A stretch of DNA of 64,000 nucleotides from Sphingomonadaceae bacterium (GTDB lineage: Bacteria; Pseudomonadota; Alphaproteobacteria; Sphingomonadales; Sphingomonadaceae). The notes beneath the pieces were generated by a model that did no database searches, had not been told where the DNA came from, and was given only the letters and a program-made list of their open reading frames with translations. The translations under genes were made by a program, and so were the position numbers. The stretch is from positions 62,001-126,000 of the forward strand of contig JADZEQ010000004.1 in NCBI GenBank assembly GCA_020850455.1, given 5' to 3'. This document shows positions 47,009 to 56,304 of the stretch, piece after piece (positions within the stretch are counted from its first letter, which is position 1; every line of letters starts with the position of its first letter).

Positions 47009-47380
47009 TTACTTCGGACGCTTGGCGCCATATTTGGAACGGCTCTGCTTGCGGTCCTTGACCCCTTGGGTGTCGAGCACGCCGCGCAGCACATGGTAAC
47101 GCACGCCGGGCAAGTCGCGCACGCGGCCGCCACGGATCAGCACGACCGAGTGTTCTTGCAGATTATGGCCTTCGCCGGGGATATAGGTAATCACCTCACG
47201 CGCGTTGGTCAGGCGCACCTTGGCAACCTTGCGCAAAGCCGAGTTCGGCTTTTTCGGGGTGGTGGTGTACACGCGGGTGCAAACGCCGCGCTTTTGCGGG
47301 TTGGCGTCCATCGCAGGCACTTTGGACTTGGTTTTTTGTGCCACCCGCCCCTTGCGGACGAGCTGGTTAATCGTGGGCAT
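47009..47380 (-). CDS. rpsL: 30S ribosomal protein S12 with Arg88
   Basis: A 123-residue decoding-centre protein and the first gene of the str operon. The TPKKPNS loop is normal (Lys43), but the second loop reads GGRVRDLPG, so residue 88 is Arg where E. coli has Lys. A substitution of Lys88 by Arg is a classical streptomycin-resistance change. Because it may be normal in this lineage, it suggests natural tolerance and not a recent mutation. The 5' leader is about 170 nt with a terminator-like hairpin. Confidence 0.98.
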   Translation of the reverse strand: MPTINQLVRKGRVAQKTKSKVPAMDANPQKRGVCTRVYTTTPKKPNSALRKVAKVRLTNAREVITYIPGEGHNLQEHSVVLIRGGRVRDLPGVRYHVLRGVLDTQGVKDRKQSRSKYGAKRPK

Positions 47381-47440
47381 GAAGTCTTCACCTTCAAATG
47401 GTTACTCTGTTCAAACATGGCGCTGGCAGGGCTGCCAACA

Positions 47441-47472
47441 CAAAAACCGCCAAAAGGGGAAGCCCCTCTGGC
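47441..47472 (-). terminator. terminator-like hairpin inside the rpsL leader (attenuator candidate)
   Basis: Reading the minus strand, GCCAGAGGGG and CCCCTTTTGGC (47449-47472) pair around CTT with one bulge, followed by GGTTTTTGTG. It has the shape of an intrinsic terminator but lies between the str promoter and rpsL. That makes it a candidate attenuator. A second stem, TGGCAG/TGCCA, lies directly downstream at about 47424-47438. Confidence 0.5.
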
Positions 47473-47558
47473 CGTTCGGTCAGGCTTGAAACAGTGTTCA
47501 GGCTATGTCTGTGCTTGGCGCCGGGCGAATCCATATCCTCGCGGCACTGGGCGAGCGG

Positions 47559-47587
47559 CCCCTAGCGCCACCTGCGGCCAAGGTCAA
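47559..47587 (-). promoter_or_regulatory. str operon promoter
   Basis: On the minus strand TTGACC (47582-47587), a 17-bp spacer and TAGGGG (47559-47564), followed by the GC-rich CCGCTCGCC. The GC-rich discriminator is typical of stringently controlled ribosomal promoters. The predicted start is near 47552. The same arrangement is found upstream of rpmJ. Confidence 0.65.
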
Positions 47588-47619
47588 TGCTTAGCATTCG
47601 GGCTGTCGGCAGGTGCCGG

Positions 47620-50010
47620 TCAAAATCCAAAGCTGAGGCGCACCGCCGCACCCAAATCATCCGGCGCGTTGGCGACATGAAAGGGTTGCCGCCGCCAATA
47701 TGCGTTGAGCGAAAGCGAAGCGGTGGAACCAATGGGGGCGAACCACCCCCCCTCCACCACCCGTTCGCGGCCATCGGGCGCGAGGTTCAATGCCACCTGC
47801 CCCTCATCCGCCAGCCCCGTTGCATAATCATAGCCGGTGGGGAGGTTGAGGTGGAGCGCCCCGGATGCGAGGCGCAGCGGCTGCGCAAGCCGCAGCATCA
47901 CCATATCACCGGGCAGGATGGTATTGCTGCGGCGCACATCGAACGACCAGCCGCGCGCCGCAAGCGCCGCGCCACCGCCGATGCTGCGCCCGCCCTGTGC
48001 ATGGCTGCGCATTTCCTGCCACGCCGCGCCAACTTGCCAGTCCTGCCCCAGTTGCAGTCGCGCCGCGCCGCCCAAAATGTCGCTGCGCGCACCCGCGATC
48101 AGCCCATCGGCAAAGCGCGCGCCGAGCAGGCTGCCGCGTTCCGCCAGTCGCCCGGCATGGAGGCTGAGGGTGAGCGGCCCGCCCGTATAATCGAGCCGCA
48201 GCATCTGCCGCGCAAAACTATTGCTGGCGCTGAGCGTGCTGGCATCGCTTAGCCGCACCCGCGCCACTTGCCGCCGCGCATCGCCGCTTTCCGCCGCGAG
48301 CGAGAGGGTGAGCGCATCGCCCAGCGGCAAGCGCACCATGGTCGCCCTGTCGGCATAAAGCCCCATGCGCCGCATATCGCCCGCGCGATTGGCGATCAGC
48401 ATATTGTCGCCATCTCCACCGAGCAGCGCGTCCACCCCGCGATTTTGTGCAAAGCCGATCCGCCGCCCCTGGCCCAGATCCACGGTCAGCGCCGCCGACA
48501 GCGCGCGCGGCACCGGGGCCATGCGCGCATCACGGATGGCAAGCATCGGCGCATCGCGCAATTGCATCGACAATTGCAGCGCGTCATTCCCCACCGCAAT
48601 CTGGCGCATGTCGCCCTGCAAGGCGGCGGTCAGCAAAGGGTCGCCCGGCGTGCGGGCCAAATAATCGCCAAGCTGCACGGCATAGGCACGGGCAAAGCGG
48701 TCCAATATGACCACGCCGCCGTTGCTGCTTTGCCCCGCAGCATCGCCCATCACCCCCGACAGGCGGGCGACCGCCCCGCCCAAGGGCACCGCAATGCTGG
48801 TTCCGGCGAGCCGCGTCTGCCCCTGCGGCGCAAAGGCACGCGCAATCGACAATATGCCCCGGCCATAGGTGCCGTCATTGCCCACAGCGCCCGCATCAAT
48901 CGCGCTGGTCAGCAAAATATCGACAATCTGCGCGCCGGTCAGGTTGGGAAAGGCCTGCGCCAGCAGCGCGGCGGCCCCTGAAATCTGCGGGGCGGCAAAA
49001 CTGGTGCCGGAGAGGAGGTAGACAAAACCCGCCTCTGACCCCGTGCCTTGGCGCAGCACCCCGTTGCGATATTCACAGCACACACGTTCGCCCAAGGCCG
49101 ACAGATAGCGCGCCTGATAGCTACCCGCCCGGTTGGCAAAGGGCGAAAATGCACCCGTATCACTGACCGACCCTGCGATGATAACATTGGCCCCGCCCGC
49201 ATCCGACAGTCCTTGCGCAAAGGGATTGGGCAGATTGGGGTCGATGTCGGGGTCATCCCCCTCCCCGTCATTGCCCGCCGACACGACGATGATGACCCCC
49301 GCCGCCGCCGCGCGGCCAACCGCCTGTTGGAGCGCGATGCTCGGCGCGCTGCCGCCCAATGAGATGTTGATGACCCGTGCGCCACTGGCGACCGCCCGGT
49401 CGATGCCGAGTGCTATTGCGCTGTCGGTAAAGCGGCAGCCCCGCTCATCCTCCGGCCCCGACATGTCCGCGCAACTGCCCGGCCGGTCGGCGCGCAGCAC
49501 CAACAGGCTGGCGTCAAAGGCGATGCCGAGCGTCCCCGTGTCATCGCGCCCGCCCAGCGCAACCTGCGCGACATTGGTGCCATGATCATCCTCGCCGCCA
49601 TTTATATAGTCACGGCTTCCCGCAACATCGGCGGAAGCTGCGTGGATGCGCCCGGCAAATTCGGGGGAGGGGGCATCGAGCCCTGAATCGATCACCGCCA
49701 GCGTCACCCCGCGCCCGGTCGCCCCCGCCACCCAAGCGGTGATCGCCCCATGATAGGGTGCGCCGTCCGAACGGCGATATTCGCTGGTGTCAAAGCTGGC
49801 GGGGGTGGGTGTCGGCGTCGGTGTGGGGGTTGGCGTTGGCGTTGGCGTCGGTGTGGGGGTTGGCGTCGGGGCGGGCGAAGATATGGGGGGAATGGGCGTC
49901 ATGCCCCCCGTTCCCGCGCCGCCGCATCCGGCGAGCAACAAAGGGAGGAGCGGCAGCGCCGATGCACCGCCCCACCGCATCATCCGGCCAATTTTGCCCG
50001 AAGCCGCCAT
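47620..50010 (-). CDS. S8 serine protease with lipobox, Pro-Thr linker and C-terminal beta-barrel
   Basis: The ATG at 50010 follows GGAAAGGG and begins a lipoprotein-type signal (ASALPLLPLLLAGC, Cys29); the frame is open further upstream but without gene features. A linker of eleven Pro-Thr pairs (48-70) leads into a subtilisin domain. Its triad is Asp at about 108 (LAVIDSGLD), His at about 143 (EDDHGTNVAQVALGG) and Ser in LSGTSFAAPQISGAAALL. Residues from about 520 on are beta-rich and end RLSFGF with a terminal Phe, as in autotransporter barrels. It is 796 residues and acts in the cell envelope. Whether it is truly lipidated while also being an autotransporter is unclear. Confidence 0.85.
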   Translation of the reverse strand: MAASGKIGRMMRWGGASALPLLPLLLAGCGGAGTGGMTPIPPISSPAPTPTPTPTPTPTPTPTPTPTPTPASFDTSEYRRSDGAPYHGAITAWVAGATGRGVTLAVIDSGLDAPSPEFAGRIHAASADVAGSRDYINGGEDDHGTNVAQVALGGRDDTGTLGIAFDASLLVLRADRPGSCADMSGPEDERGCRFTDSAIALGIDRAVASGARVINISLGGSAPSIALQQAVGRAAAAGVIIVVSAGNDGEGDDPDIDPNLPNPFAQGLSDAGGANVIIAGSVSDTGAFSPFANRAGSYQARYLSALGERVCCEYRNGVLRQGTGSEAGFVYLLSGTSFAAPQISGAAALLAQAFPNLTGAQIVDILLTSAIDAGAVGNDGTYGRGILSIARAFAPQGQTRLAGTSIAVPLGGAVARLSGVMGDAAGQSSNGGVVILDRFARAYAVQLGDYLARTPGDPLLTAALQGDMRQIAVGNDALQLSMQLRDAPMLAIRDARMAPVPRALSAALTVDLGQGRRIGFAQNRGVDALLGGDGDNMLIANRAGDMRRMGLYADRATMVRLPLGDALTLSLAAESGDARRQVARVRLSDASTLSASNSFARQMLRLDYTGGPLTLSLHAGRLAERGSLLGARFADGLIAGARSDILGGAARLQLGQDWQVGAAWQEMRSHAQGGRSIGGGAALAARGWSFDVRRSNTILPGDMVMLRLAQPLRLASGALHLNLPTGYDYATGLADEGQVALNLAPDGRERVVEGGWFAPIGSTASLSLNAYWRRQPFHVANAPDDLGAAVRLSFGF
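49801..49869. repeat. hexanucleotide repeat coding for (Pro-Thr)11-Pro
   Basis: Eleven degenerate hexamers plus one codon, with units such as tggcgt, cggtgt and gggggt on the plus strand, encode a Pro-Thr linker of the S8 protease. Repeats of this kind can change length by slippage, but because units are whole codons the frame would be kept. Confidence 0.95.
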
Positions 50011-50145
50011 AACCACCCTTTCCGCCCCACCATTCCCCCACCATTGCCACTGCAAGCTTAGCCATTGGGTGAGAGGGATGCCAAGCAGGATATTTACCCT
50101 CTCGACAATGGCGCGCATGTGCGCTGCGCCACAATAGACCCAGAT

Positions 50146-50181
50146 ATAGGGACAGCCATAGGGACAGCTATAGTGACAGGG
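50146..50181. repeat. three tandem 12-bp repeats in a divergent promoter region
   Basis: ATAGGGACAGCC (50146-50157), ATAGGGACAGCT (50158-50169) and ATAGTGACAGGG (50170-50181) run head to tail. A weaker fourth copy may be at 50134-50145. They end 26 bp before the ATG of the HAD nucleotidase gene and lie between it and the divergent S8 protease gene. The 12-bp period would put each unit roughly on the same DNA face. Confidence 0.85.
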
Positions 50182-50207
50182 CGGGCGCGCTCTGCCAAAG
50201 CGACGCC

Positions 50208-50975
50208 ATGTTGCAGCCGCCCCAACCCATGCCGAACGCTGCGCCCGGGGCTGCGGCAATCGACTGCTGGATATTCGACCTCGACAACAGTCTCTACCCG
50301 CCATCATCGGGCTTGTTCCGGCAGATTGATGCGCGGATGGGGCAATATATTATGCAATTGCTGCATGTGGATGCGCTGGCAGCGCGGCAGGTGCAGAAAC
50401 AATATTTCCACGAACATGGCACGACGCTCGCCGGGCTGATGGCGCACCACCAGATCGACCCGACCTATTTCCTGGATTTTGTCCATGATATTGATTTGTC
50501 GGTGCTCCACCCCGATGCGGGGCTGCGCGCCGCGATCAACGCACTACCGGGCAAGCGCCATATTTTTACCAATGCTGACCATCGCTATGCGCGCCGGGTG
50601 CTCGGCGCGCTCAACCTCGACGATTTATTCGATAGCATCGTCGATATTGAAGCGACCGCCCTTGTCCCCAAGCCGCAGCAGGCCGCCTATCACCACATGG
50701 CAAGCCGCATAGGCGGTTTCGACCCGGCGCGCGCGCTGTTCGTCGATGATATGAGCCGCAACCTCGCCCCCGCGCATGCGATGGGCATCGCGACCTTGTG
50801 GATCGACAATGGGTCAGAGGCGGGTGCGCGGGGCCATGATCCCACGCATGTCAGCCACCATATCCGCAGCGAAGATGCCAGCCATATTGACGCGCTGGCC
50901 GACTGGCTTATGCGCGCCACAGGGACAGTCGGCCAGACCGGCGATAGAGCAAAGGAAATGCCGCATGGCGCATGA
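50208..50975 (+). CDS. HAD-family pyrimidine 5'-nucleotidase
   Basis: A 255-residue cytosolic HAD phosphatase. Motif I is FDLDNSLYP (nucleophile Asp24, acid Asp26), motif II is FTNAD, the Lys of motif III is in [11 protein letters not shown], and motif IV is FVDDMSRN. The DxDxxLYP form and the overall length fit the Sdt1/pyrimidine 5'-nucleotidase group. The specific substrate (UMP/CMP or another phosphate) is inferred. dapD starts inside its last codons, so the two are translationally coupled. Confidence 0.85.
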   Translation: MLQPPQPMPNAAPGAAAIDCWIFDLDNSLYPPSSGLFRQIDARMGQYIMQLLHVDALAARQVQKQYFHEHGTTLAGLMAHHQIDPTYFLDFVHDIDLSVLHPDAGLRAAINALPGKRHIFTNADHRYARRVLGALNLDDLFDSIVDIEATALVPKPQQAAYHHMASRIGGFDPARALFVDDMSRNLAPAHAMGIATLWIDNGSEAGARGHDPTHVSHHIRSEDASHIDALADWLMRATGTVGQTGDRAKEMPHGA

Positions 50976-51810
50976 AGATTTGGCATCCACCATCGATGCG
51001 GCGTGGGAGGATCGCGCATCCTTGAACAGCCATAGCCAAGGCGCGGTGCGCGATGCGGTGACAGCGGCGCTCGATGCGCTCGACAATGGGGGCGCGCGGG
51101 TCGCCGAGCCTGATGGCGCAGGCGGCTGGCGGGTCAACCAATGGCTGAAAAAGGCGGTGCTATTGTCCTTCCGCCTCAACGATAATTGCATCATGCCGGG
51201 GCCGGGCGGCAGCAATTGGTGGGACAAGGTGCCGTCCAAATTCGCCGACTGGGGTGAAAACAGCTTTCGCTCGGCGGGTTTTCGCGCGGTGCCGGGGGCC
51301 ATCGTCCGCCATGGTGCCTTCATCGACCGCGACGTCGTGCTGATGCCCAGTTTCGTCAACATCGGCGCGCGGGTCGGCGCGGGCACGATGGTCGATACAT
51401 GGGCCACGGTTGGCAGTTGCGCGCAAATCGGGGCCAATGTGCACCTGTCGGGCGGGGTTGGCATCGGCGGGGTGCTCGAACCGTTGCAGGCCGGACCTGT
51501 GGTGATCGAGGATGATTGCTTTATCGGCGCGCGCAGCGAAGTGGTCGAAGGGGTCAGGGTGCGCCAAGGGGCGGTGCTGGCGATGGGGGTATTTTTATCC
51601 TCCACCACCAAGATTATCGACCGCGCAAGCGGGGAGGTTTTCGTCGGCGAAGTGCCGCCCTATGCCGTGGTGGTGCCCGGCGCGCTGCCCGGCAAACCGC
51701 TGCCCGACGGGACACCGGGGCCGAGCCTTGGCTGCGCGGTCATCGTCAAACGGGTCGATGCACAAACCCGCGCCAAGACCGCGATTAACGACCTGCTGCG
51801 CGACAATTAA
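50965..51810 (+). CDS. dapD: 2,3,4,5-tetrahydropyridine-2,6-dicarboxylate N-succinyltransferase
   Basis: A 281-residue enzyme of the succinylase branch of lysine and diaminopimelate synthesis. Recognised by [24 protein letters not shown] and a left-handed beta-helix of hexapeptide repeats ([20 protein letters not shown]) with [18 protein letters not shown]. The ATG at 50965 with AAGGAAA upstream gives the standard start [14 protein letters not shown] and overlaps the nucleotidase gene by 11 bp. The upstream in-frame extension belongs to the nucleotidase reading of the same DNA. Confidence 0.97.
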   Translation: MAHEDLASTIDAAWEDRASLNSHSQGAVRDAVTAALDALDNGGARVAEPDGAGGWRVNQWLKKAVLLSFRLNDNCIMPGPGGSNWWDKVPSKFADWGENSFRSAGFRAVPGAIVRHGAFIDRDVVLMPSFVNIGARVGAGTMVDTWATVGSCAQIGANVHLSGGVGIGGVLEPLQAGPVVIEDDCFIGARSEVVEGVRVRQGAVLAMGVFLSSTTKIIDRASGEVFVGEVPPYAVVVPGALPGKPLPDGTPGPSLGCAVIVKRVDAQTRAKTAINDLLRDN

Positions 51811-51890
51811 TCAGAAAAAGCGGCGCGCCATCGGGTGGTGACAGGCGCAACTACACTTGTTGGCGAGGGCTAATCCTTTATAGCGGGGGG

Positions 51891-54026
51891 ATGCGCGCCC
51901 GAGAGATAAAAGCAATTTGTCATCAACTGCCGATTTTTTCCTTATTTTTATTGGCAGTTACACAAACAACCCCGCTTTTGGCGCAAAGCAATGGCGCGGC
52001 AGGTGGCGATTCTGCTGCCAGTGCAGACGCCAGTGCAAATAGCAGTGCGGGCGAAACCTATCCCCCCGAATATTTTGCGCGTTTTTCGCCGCGCAGCGCG
52101 CTCGACATCGTCAACCAGGTGCCCAATTTCCAGCTCGATGAAACGAGCGATGATCGCGGACTGGGCGAAGCGAGCCAGAATCTGCTGATCAATGGCCAGC
52201 GCATCACCGGCAAGAATAATGATGCGCAAAGCGCGCTACGCCAAATTGCGGCGAGCGCGGTTGTCCGGGTGGAGGTGCTCGACGGTGCACAATTGGGGAT
52301 TCCTGGCCTGACCGGCCGGGTGGTCAATGTCATCGTCCGGCAAAATGAGGTGCGCGTCCAATATCGGTGGGAGGGGCAGAACCGCCGCAATATAGAAGAT
52401 CAGATTACCAATGCCCGCGTGTCGGCGAGCGGGCGACTGGGCGCGACCGATTTCACACTCAGCCTCGCCAATGATGCGGGTGCGCGGCGCGGCGGGCAAG
52501 GCCCCGAATTGGTCCGCGATGCCAATGGCAATTTGCTGATCGACCGTTTCCAGCTCGACGAATTTCATATGGATAATCCGACGCTGACCGGCACGATCAA
52601 CCGCGAATGGGGTAATGGCACCATCCTCAACCTCAACCTGTCGGGGGCGAGCGAATTATCGACCATCCACCAGACCGGGCTGGCGCGCATCATCGCCAGC
52701 AATGTGCTGCGCGATGAAATATTCGTCCGCCGGTACCGCGAACAGGGGGTCGAAGGCGGCGGCGATATTGAATTTGATTTGGGTGGCGGGCGGCTGAAAC
52801 TTGCCGGACTGCAAAGCTATGCCCACACCAACATCCTCACCGCGACCCGCTTTGCCGAACGGACGACGGGCAATCCGGCAACCGGCAACCGTTTCAACCC
52901 CGTTTATGACGAAGGCGAATCGGTGTTGCGCGCCGAATATGGCTGGGGGTCGGGTGCATGGCTGTTGAGCGTCGAGGGGGCGTATAATTTCCTGCGCACC
53001 AGCGCCGACTTCGCGGTGCTCGACGCGGCAGGCAATTTCCTGTCCACCCCGATCAGCGGCACCGATTTTTATGTCGATGAATGGCGCGGTGAGGCGCTGG
53101 CCACCCGCAATCTGACGCTATCGCCGACATTCAGCGCGCAGATAACGCTGGGCGGTGAATATAGCGCCATTCGCGCCACCAATTTTGCACCAAGCGGCGG
53201 CGGGTCAACCACCGTCACGCGCACATATTTCCGGCCAAAGGGGTCCCTGTCGCTGACTTGGAATGCCAGCCGGCGCCTGCGCGTCAACGCCGCAATCCGG
53301 CGGCGCGTCGGGCAATTGGCGCTCGATGATTTCAGCGCCGGGGTTGACCTGATGAACGGCACCGGCACCGCCGCCAACGCCAATCTGGTGCCCGAACAAA
53401 GCTGGCGGGTCGAAGGGCAAGTGGCGCGCAGCCTGGGCAGTGCCGGGTCGATCAGCATCGGCGGCTATCATGAATGGATCAGCGATATCGTCGATTCGAT
53501 TCCGGTCAGCCCGACCGAAGAAACGATCGGCAATCTGCCGCGCGCGCAGCGTTACGGGCTTAATTTCCGGGGGACATTATTGCTCGACGCCATCGGCTGG
53601 CGCGGTGCACGGGTCGATGTGCGTGGGGATTTTAACCGTTCGCGCGTCCCCGACCCGGTGACCGGGCGGGTGCGGCGGATCAGCGATGATTTGATCCGCA
53701 ATTGGGCGATTGATTTTCGCGATGACATACCCGGCACGCCGATTGCCTTTGGCGGGCAGATTACCGAATTGATACGTGGCCCGATCTTCCGGCTCGACCA
53801 ATATTTCCGCTCGCAACTGGCCCGGCCGGTCACCACCATCTATGTCGAACATAAGGATGTGATGGGGCTGACCGTGCGGCTGTCGCTCCGCAACCTCATC
53901 AACACCTATGATGATATTCGCCGCGATGTTTCGGTGGACCGGCGCGACGGGCCATTGGCCTTTACCGAACGGCAGACGCGCAACATTTACCTGATCGGCA
54001 TTTTGACCATTTCGGGCAGTTTTTAA
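51891..54026 (+). CDS. TonB-dependent receptor-like outer membrane protein
   Basis: A 711-residue protein with an export signal ([18 protein letters not shown]) and a Ser/Ala-rich segment. The plug domain reads [20 protein letters not shown], then [20 protein letters not shown], then [20 protein letters not shown]. The rest is a long beta-strand-rich barrel that ends ILTISGSF with a terminal Phe. I do not see a clear TonB box, and no transporter partner gene is adjacent, so the substrate is unknown. GCGGGGGG just before the ATG serves as ribosome-binding site. Its stop overlaps that of the convergent gpmA. Confidence 0.88.
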   Translation: MRAREIKAICHQLPIFSLFLLAVTQTTPLLAQSNGAAGGDSAASADASANSSAGETYPPEYFARFSPRSALDIVNQVPNFQLDETSDDRGLGEASQNLLINGQRITGKNNDAQSALRQIAASAVVRVEVLDGAQLGIPGLTGRVVNVIVRQNEVRVQYRWEGQNRRNIEDQITNARVSASGRLGATDFTLSLANDAGARRGGQGPELVRDANGNLLIDRFQLDEFHMDNPTLTGTINREWGNGTILNLNLSGASELSTIHQTGLARIIASNVLRDEIFVRRYREQGVEGGGDIEFDLGGGRLKLAGLQSYAHTNILTATRFAERTTGNPATGNRFNPVYDEGESVLRAEYGWGSGAWLLSVEGAYNFLRTSADFAVLDAAGNFLSTPISGTDFYVDEWRGEALATRNLTLSPTFSAQITLGGEYSAIRATNFAPSGGGSTTVTRTYFRPKGSLSLTWNASRRLRVNAAIRRRVGQLALDDFSAGVDLMNGTGTAANANLVPEQSWRVEGQVARSLGSAGSISIGGYHEWISDIVDSIPVSPTEETIGNLPRAQRYGLNFRGTLLLDAIGWRGARVDVRGDFNRSRVPDPVTGRVRRISDDLIRNWAIDFRDDIPGTPIAFGGQITELIRGPIFRLDQYFRSQLARPVTTIYVEHKDVMGLTVRLSLRNLINTYDDIRRDVSVDRRDGPLAFTERQTRNIYLIGILTISGSF

Positions 54027-54709
54027 CGCTCCGAAAGATAATAACGCGCAACGCTACGCAGTTGATCGTCCAGTTCATAGACGATCGGTTGGCCCGTCGG
54101 GATTTCGAGGGCGGTAATCGCATCATCGGCGATGCCCGACAAATGTTTGACCAAGGCGCGTAGCGAATTGCCATGCGCAGAGATGAGCACCCGCGCACCG
54201 CCGCGCAGTTGCGGGGCGATGGCGCTTTCCCAATAGGGCAGCACCCGTTCGATCGTATCCTTCAGGCTTTCGGTCGCGGGAATGTCGATGCCCTGATAGC
54301 GCCGGTCGCTGCTGAGGTCGAAGGGGCTGCCGCTTTCCATCGGCGGCGGCGGCACGTCAAAGCTGCGCCGCCAGATATGCACCTGCGCATCGCCGTGGCG
54401 CGCCGCCGTTTCCGCCTTGTCCAGCCCGGTCAGCCCGCCATAATGGCGTTCGTTGAGCCGCCAATCCTTGGTCACCGGCAGCCACAGCCGCCCCATTTCC
54501 TCCAGCGCCAGATGGAGCGTCTTGATCGCGCGGGTCTGGAGGGAGGTAAAGCAGGCGTCAAAATCCAGCCCCTTGTCGCGCATCAGGCGACCGGCGGCGC
54601 GCGCTTCTTCCGCGCCCTTTTCGGTCACATCGACATCCCACCAGCCGGTAAATCGATTTTCGAGGTTCCACTGTGACTGGCCATGGCGGATGAGGACGAG
54701 TTGCGGCAC
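54023..54709 (-). CDS. gpmA: 2,3-bisphosphoglycerate-dependent phosphoglycerate mutase
   Basis: A 228-residue glycolytic enzyme interconverting 3- and 2-phosphoglycerate. It has the phosphohistidine motif [10 protein letters not shown] (His9), [28 protein letters not shown] and the second catalytic His in [15 protein letters not shown]. Full length. Followed on the same strand by nothing (convergent receptor) and preceded by the GNAT gene, whose start lies upstream. Confidence 0.97.
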   Translation of the reverse strand: MPQLVLIRHGQSQWNLENRFTGWWDVDVTEKGAEEARAAGRLMRDKGLDFDACFTSLQTRAIKTLHLALEEMGRLWLPVTKDWRLNERHYGGLTGLDKAETAARHGDAQVHIWRRSFDVPPPPMESGSPFDLSSDRRYQGIDIPATESLKDTIERVLPYWESAIAPQLRGGARVLISAHGNSLRALVKHLSGIADDAITALEIPTGQPIVYELDDQLRSVARYYLSER

Positions 54710-54712
54710 GGG

Positions 54713-55171
54713 CTAAAGCTCCAAGGTCATGAAACGGCTGAACGGGTCATCGACATAGTCGGCGAAGGGCGGGCCATAGGCAAAGCCAAAGCGCAAATAA
54801 AGGGCGTGCGCTGCATCAAAGGCAGCCCCCGAACCAGTTTCGAGCGCCAGCCGCGACAACCCCGCCCCCCGCGCGAAGCCGATGATATGGGCCAGCATCT
54901 GTGCCGCCACCCCGCGCCGCAAAAAACCGTCAGCGGTGCGCATCGATTTTATTTCGCCCAGATGCGCGTCATGGATTTTGAGCGCGCCCATCCCGGCAAG
55001 CGCTGCCCGGTCCCATATCGACCAGAAATGGACATTGGGCTGGCGCAGCCCGCTAAGGTCGAGGAAGTGGCAGCTATCCTTGGGCGAATTGGCCAGCATA
55101 TGCGCCATATGCTGGTGCAGGAGGGCGCGGATTTCCGCCCCCTCCAGATCATCGGCAAGGATGCGCATCAA
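54713..55171 (-). CDS. GNAT-family N-acetyltransferase
   Basis: A 152-residue acetyl-CoA-dependent transferase. The acetyl-CoA-binding motif A is GEIKSMRTADGFLRRGVAAQ, followed by MLAHIIGFARGAGLSRLALE and ALYLRFGFAYGPPFADY, matching motif B. The acceptor is unknown. It overlaps the M14 carboxypeptidase gene upstream by four bases and precedes gpmA by three, so all three genes form a tight minus-strand operon. Confidence 0.9.
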   Translation of the reverse strand: MMRILADDLEGAEIRALLHQHMAHMLANSPKDSCHFLDLSGLRQPNVHFWSIWDRAALAGMGALKIHDAHLGEIKSMRTADGFLRRGVAAQMLAHIIGFARGAGLSRLALETGSGAAFDAAHALYLRFGFAYGPPFADYVDDPFSRFMTLEL

Positions 55172-56304
55172 TTATCGATCAGATATTCGGCCAAGGTTTT
55201 GAGGCAGGCACGGGCGAGCAATTTGGATCGCGCCGGGCTCCACCCCGTATCGGGGTCGGGCAGGTCGATATTATCCTTGAACGGCATTTCGAGCGTCATC
55301 GCCATCGCGCCAAAACGTTCGGCAAGCTGGTTGGTCGAAAGGGACAAATTGGCCTCCCCCGACGGGGTGAGGACATAGCCCAATTTCATCTGGAAATCGG
55401 GGGAACGCTGGGCAAGCCGGTCGCGGAAAGCATAAAAGCGCGCGCCATGTTCGTCGGTCCATGACGGGATCCCCTCATAGCCTGCGACGAAATTGGCGGG
55501 GATCGCCTCATCCCCATGGACGTCGATGGCGATATCGACCCCGCTTTCATCCATCGCCGCCAGAACGCACAACACTTCCGGGCTGCGTTCGGCACTCGGC
55601 GCATGCCATTCGCGGTTGAGGTTCACCCCGACCGCATTGGTGCGCAAATGGCCGCGCACGCTGCCGTCGGGGTTCATATTGGGAACGATATGGAGCCGCG
55701 CATGGCGTAGCAGCAATTTGGTGTGCGGGTCGGCGGTGTCGGCGAGCATTTCGAGCGCCCCTTCCATCCACCATTCGGCCATCGATTCGCCGGGGTGCTG
55801 GCGCGCATAGAGCCAGACCTGCGTCTTGCCCTCACCCATGTCGAAACAGTCCATCGGCCGCCCGTCGAGCGTAAAGCCGAGCACGCGATGTTCCACCCCG
55901 ATGATGTCGGCGAAATCGGCGACCATGTCCTGATGCCGTTCCCACGAAAAGGGCGCGAAATAGGCGAACCACATCGGCCCTTCGGGCAAGGTTTGTTCGA
56001 TGGTCAGCGTGCCGCCATCGGCCTTGTCATCCCAGTGGGTCGCCTCTGTCGTGTACCAGTCTTCGCCGCGCGTGATGCTGCACCGCGCGGCATAGCCCGG
56101 CCAGCCATCGGGAAAACCCGCTTCGTTGAGGCCGGTGATGCGCAGCACCGCCTTTTCCCCCGCTGGCCCGTCGACGCGGAAATGGAACCATTGGAAAAAA
56201 TCGCTGTCCTGATCCTTACGGATGGTCAGCGTCGCGTTGGTGCCATCCATATGTTCGACGACGATATTGCCCGAATCAAAGGCGCTGGAAATATACATGG
56301 TCAT
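55168..56304 (-). CDS. M14 cytosolic carboxypeptidase-like metallopeptidase
   Basis: A 378-residue protein without a signal peptide. An N-terminal beta-sandwich domain (1-130; DFFQWFHFRVDG, WFAYFAPFSWERHQ) precedes the zinc peptidase domain. Zinc ligands are in RQHPGESMAEWW (His, Glu) and IDVHGDEAIP (His), the substrate Arg/Asn region is VNLNREW, and the catalytic Glu is in MTLEMPFKD. This is the layout of AGBL/CCP-type carboxypeptidases, which in eukaryotes trim polyglutamate from tubulin. The bacterial substrate is not known. It overlaps neighbours on both sides by four bases. Confidence 0.9.
   Translation of the reverse strand: MTMYISSAFDSGNIVVEHMDGTNATLTIRKDQDSDFFQWFHFRVDGPAGEKAVLRITGLNEAGFPDGWPGYAARCSITRGEDWYTTEATHWDDKADGGTLTIEQTLPEGPMWFAYFAPFSWERHQDMVADFADIIGVEHRVLGFTLDGRPMDCFDMGEGKTQVWLYARQHPGESMAEWWMEGALEMLADTADPHTKLLLRHARLHIVPNMNPDGSVRGHLRTNAVGVNLNREWHAPSAERSPEVLCVLAAMDESGVDIAIDVHGDEAIPANFVAGYEGIPSWTDEHGARFYAFRDRLAQRSPDFQMKLGYVLTPSGEANLSLSTNQLAERFGAMAMTLEMPFKDNIDLPDPDTGWSPARSKLLARACLKTLAEYLIDN

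Noticed and set aside
49801-49869. Short-period repeat as a possible CRISPR or iteron array
   Set aside because: It is in frame within the S8 protease and encodes Pro-Thr pairs. There are no spacers. No CRISPR array or cas gene was seen anywhere in the window.
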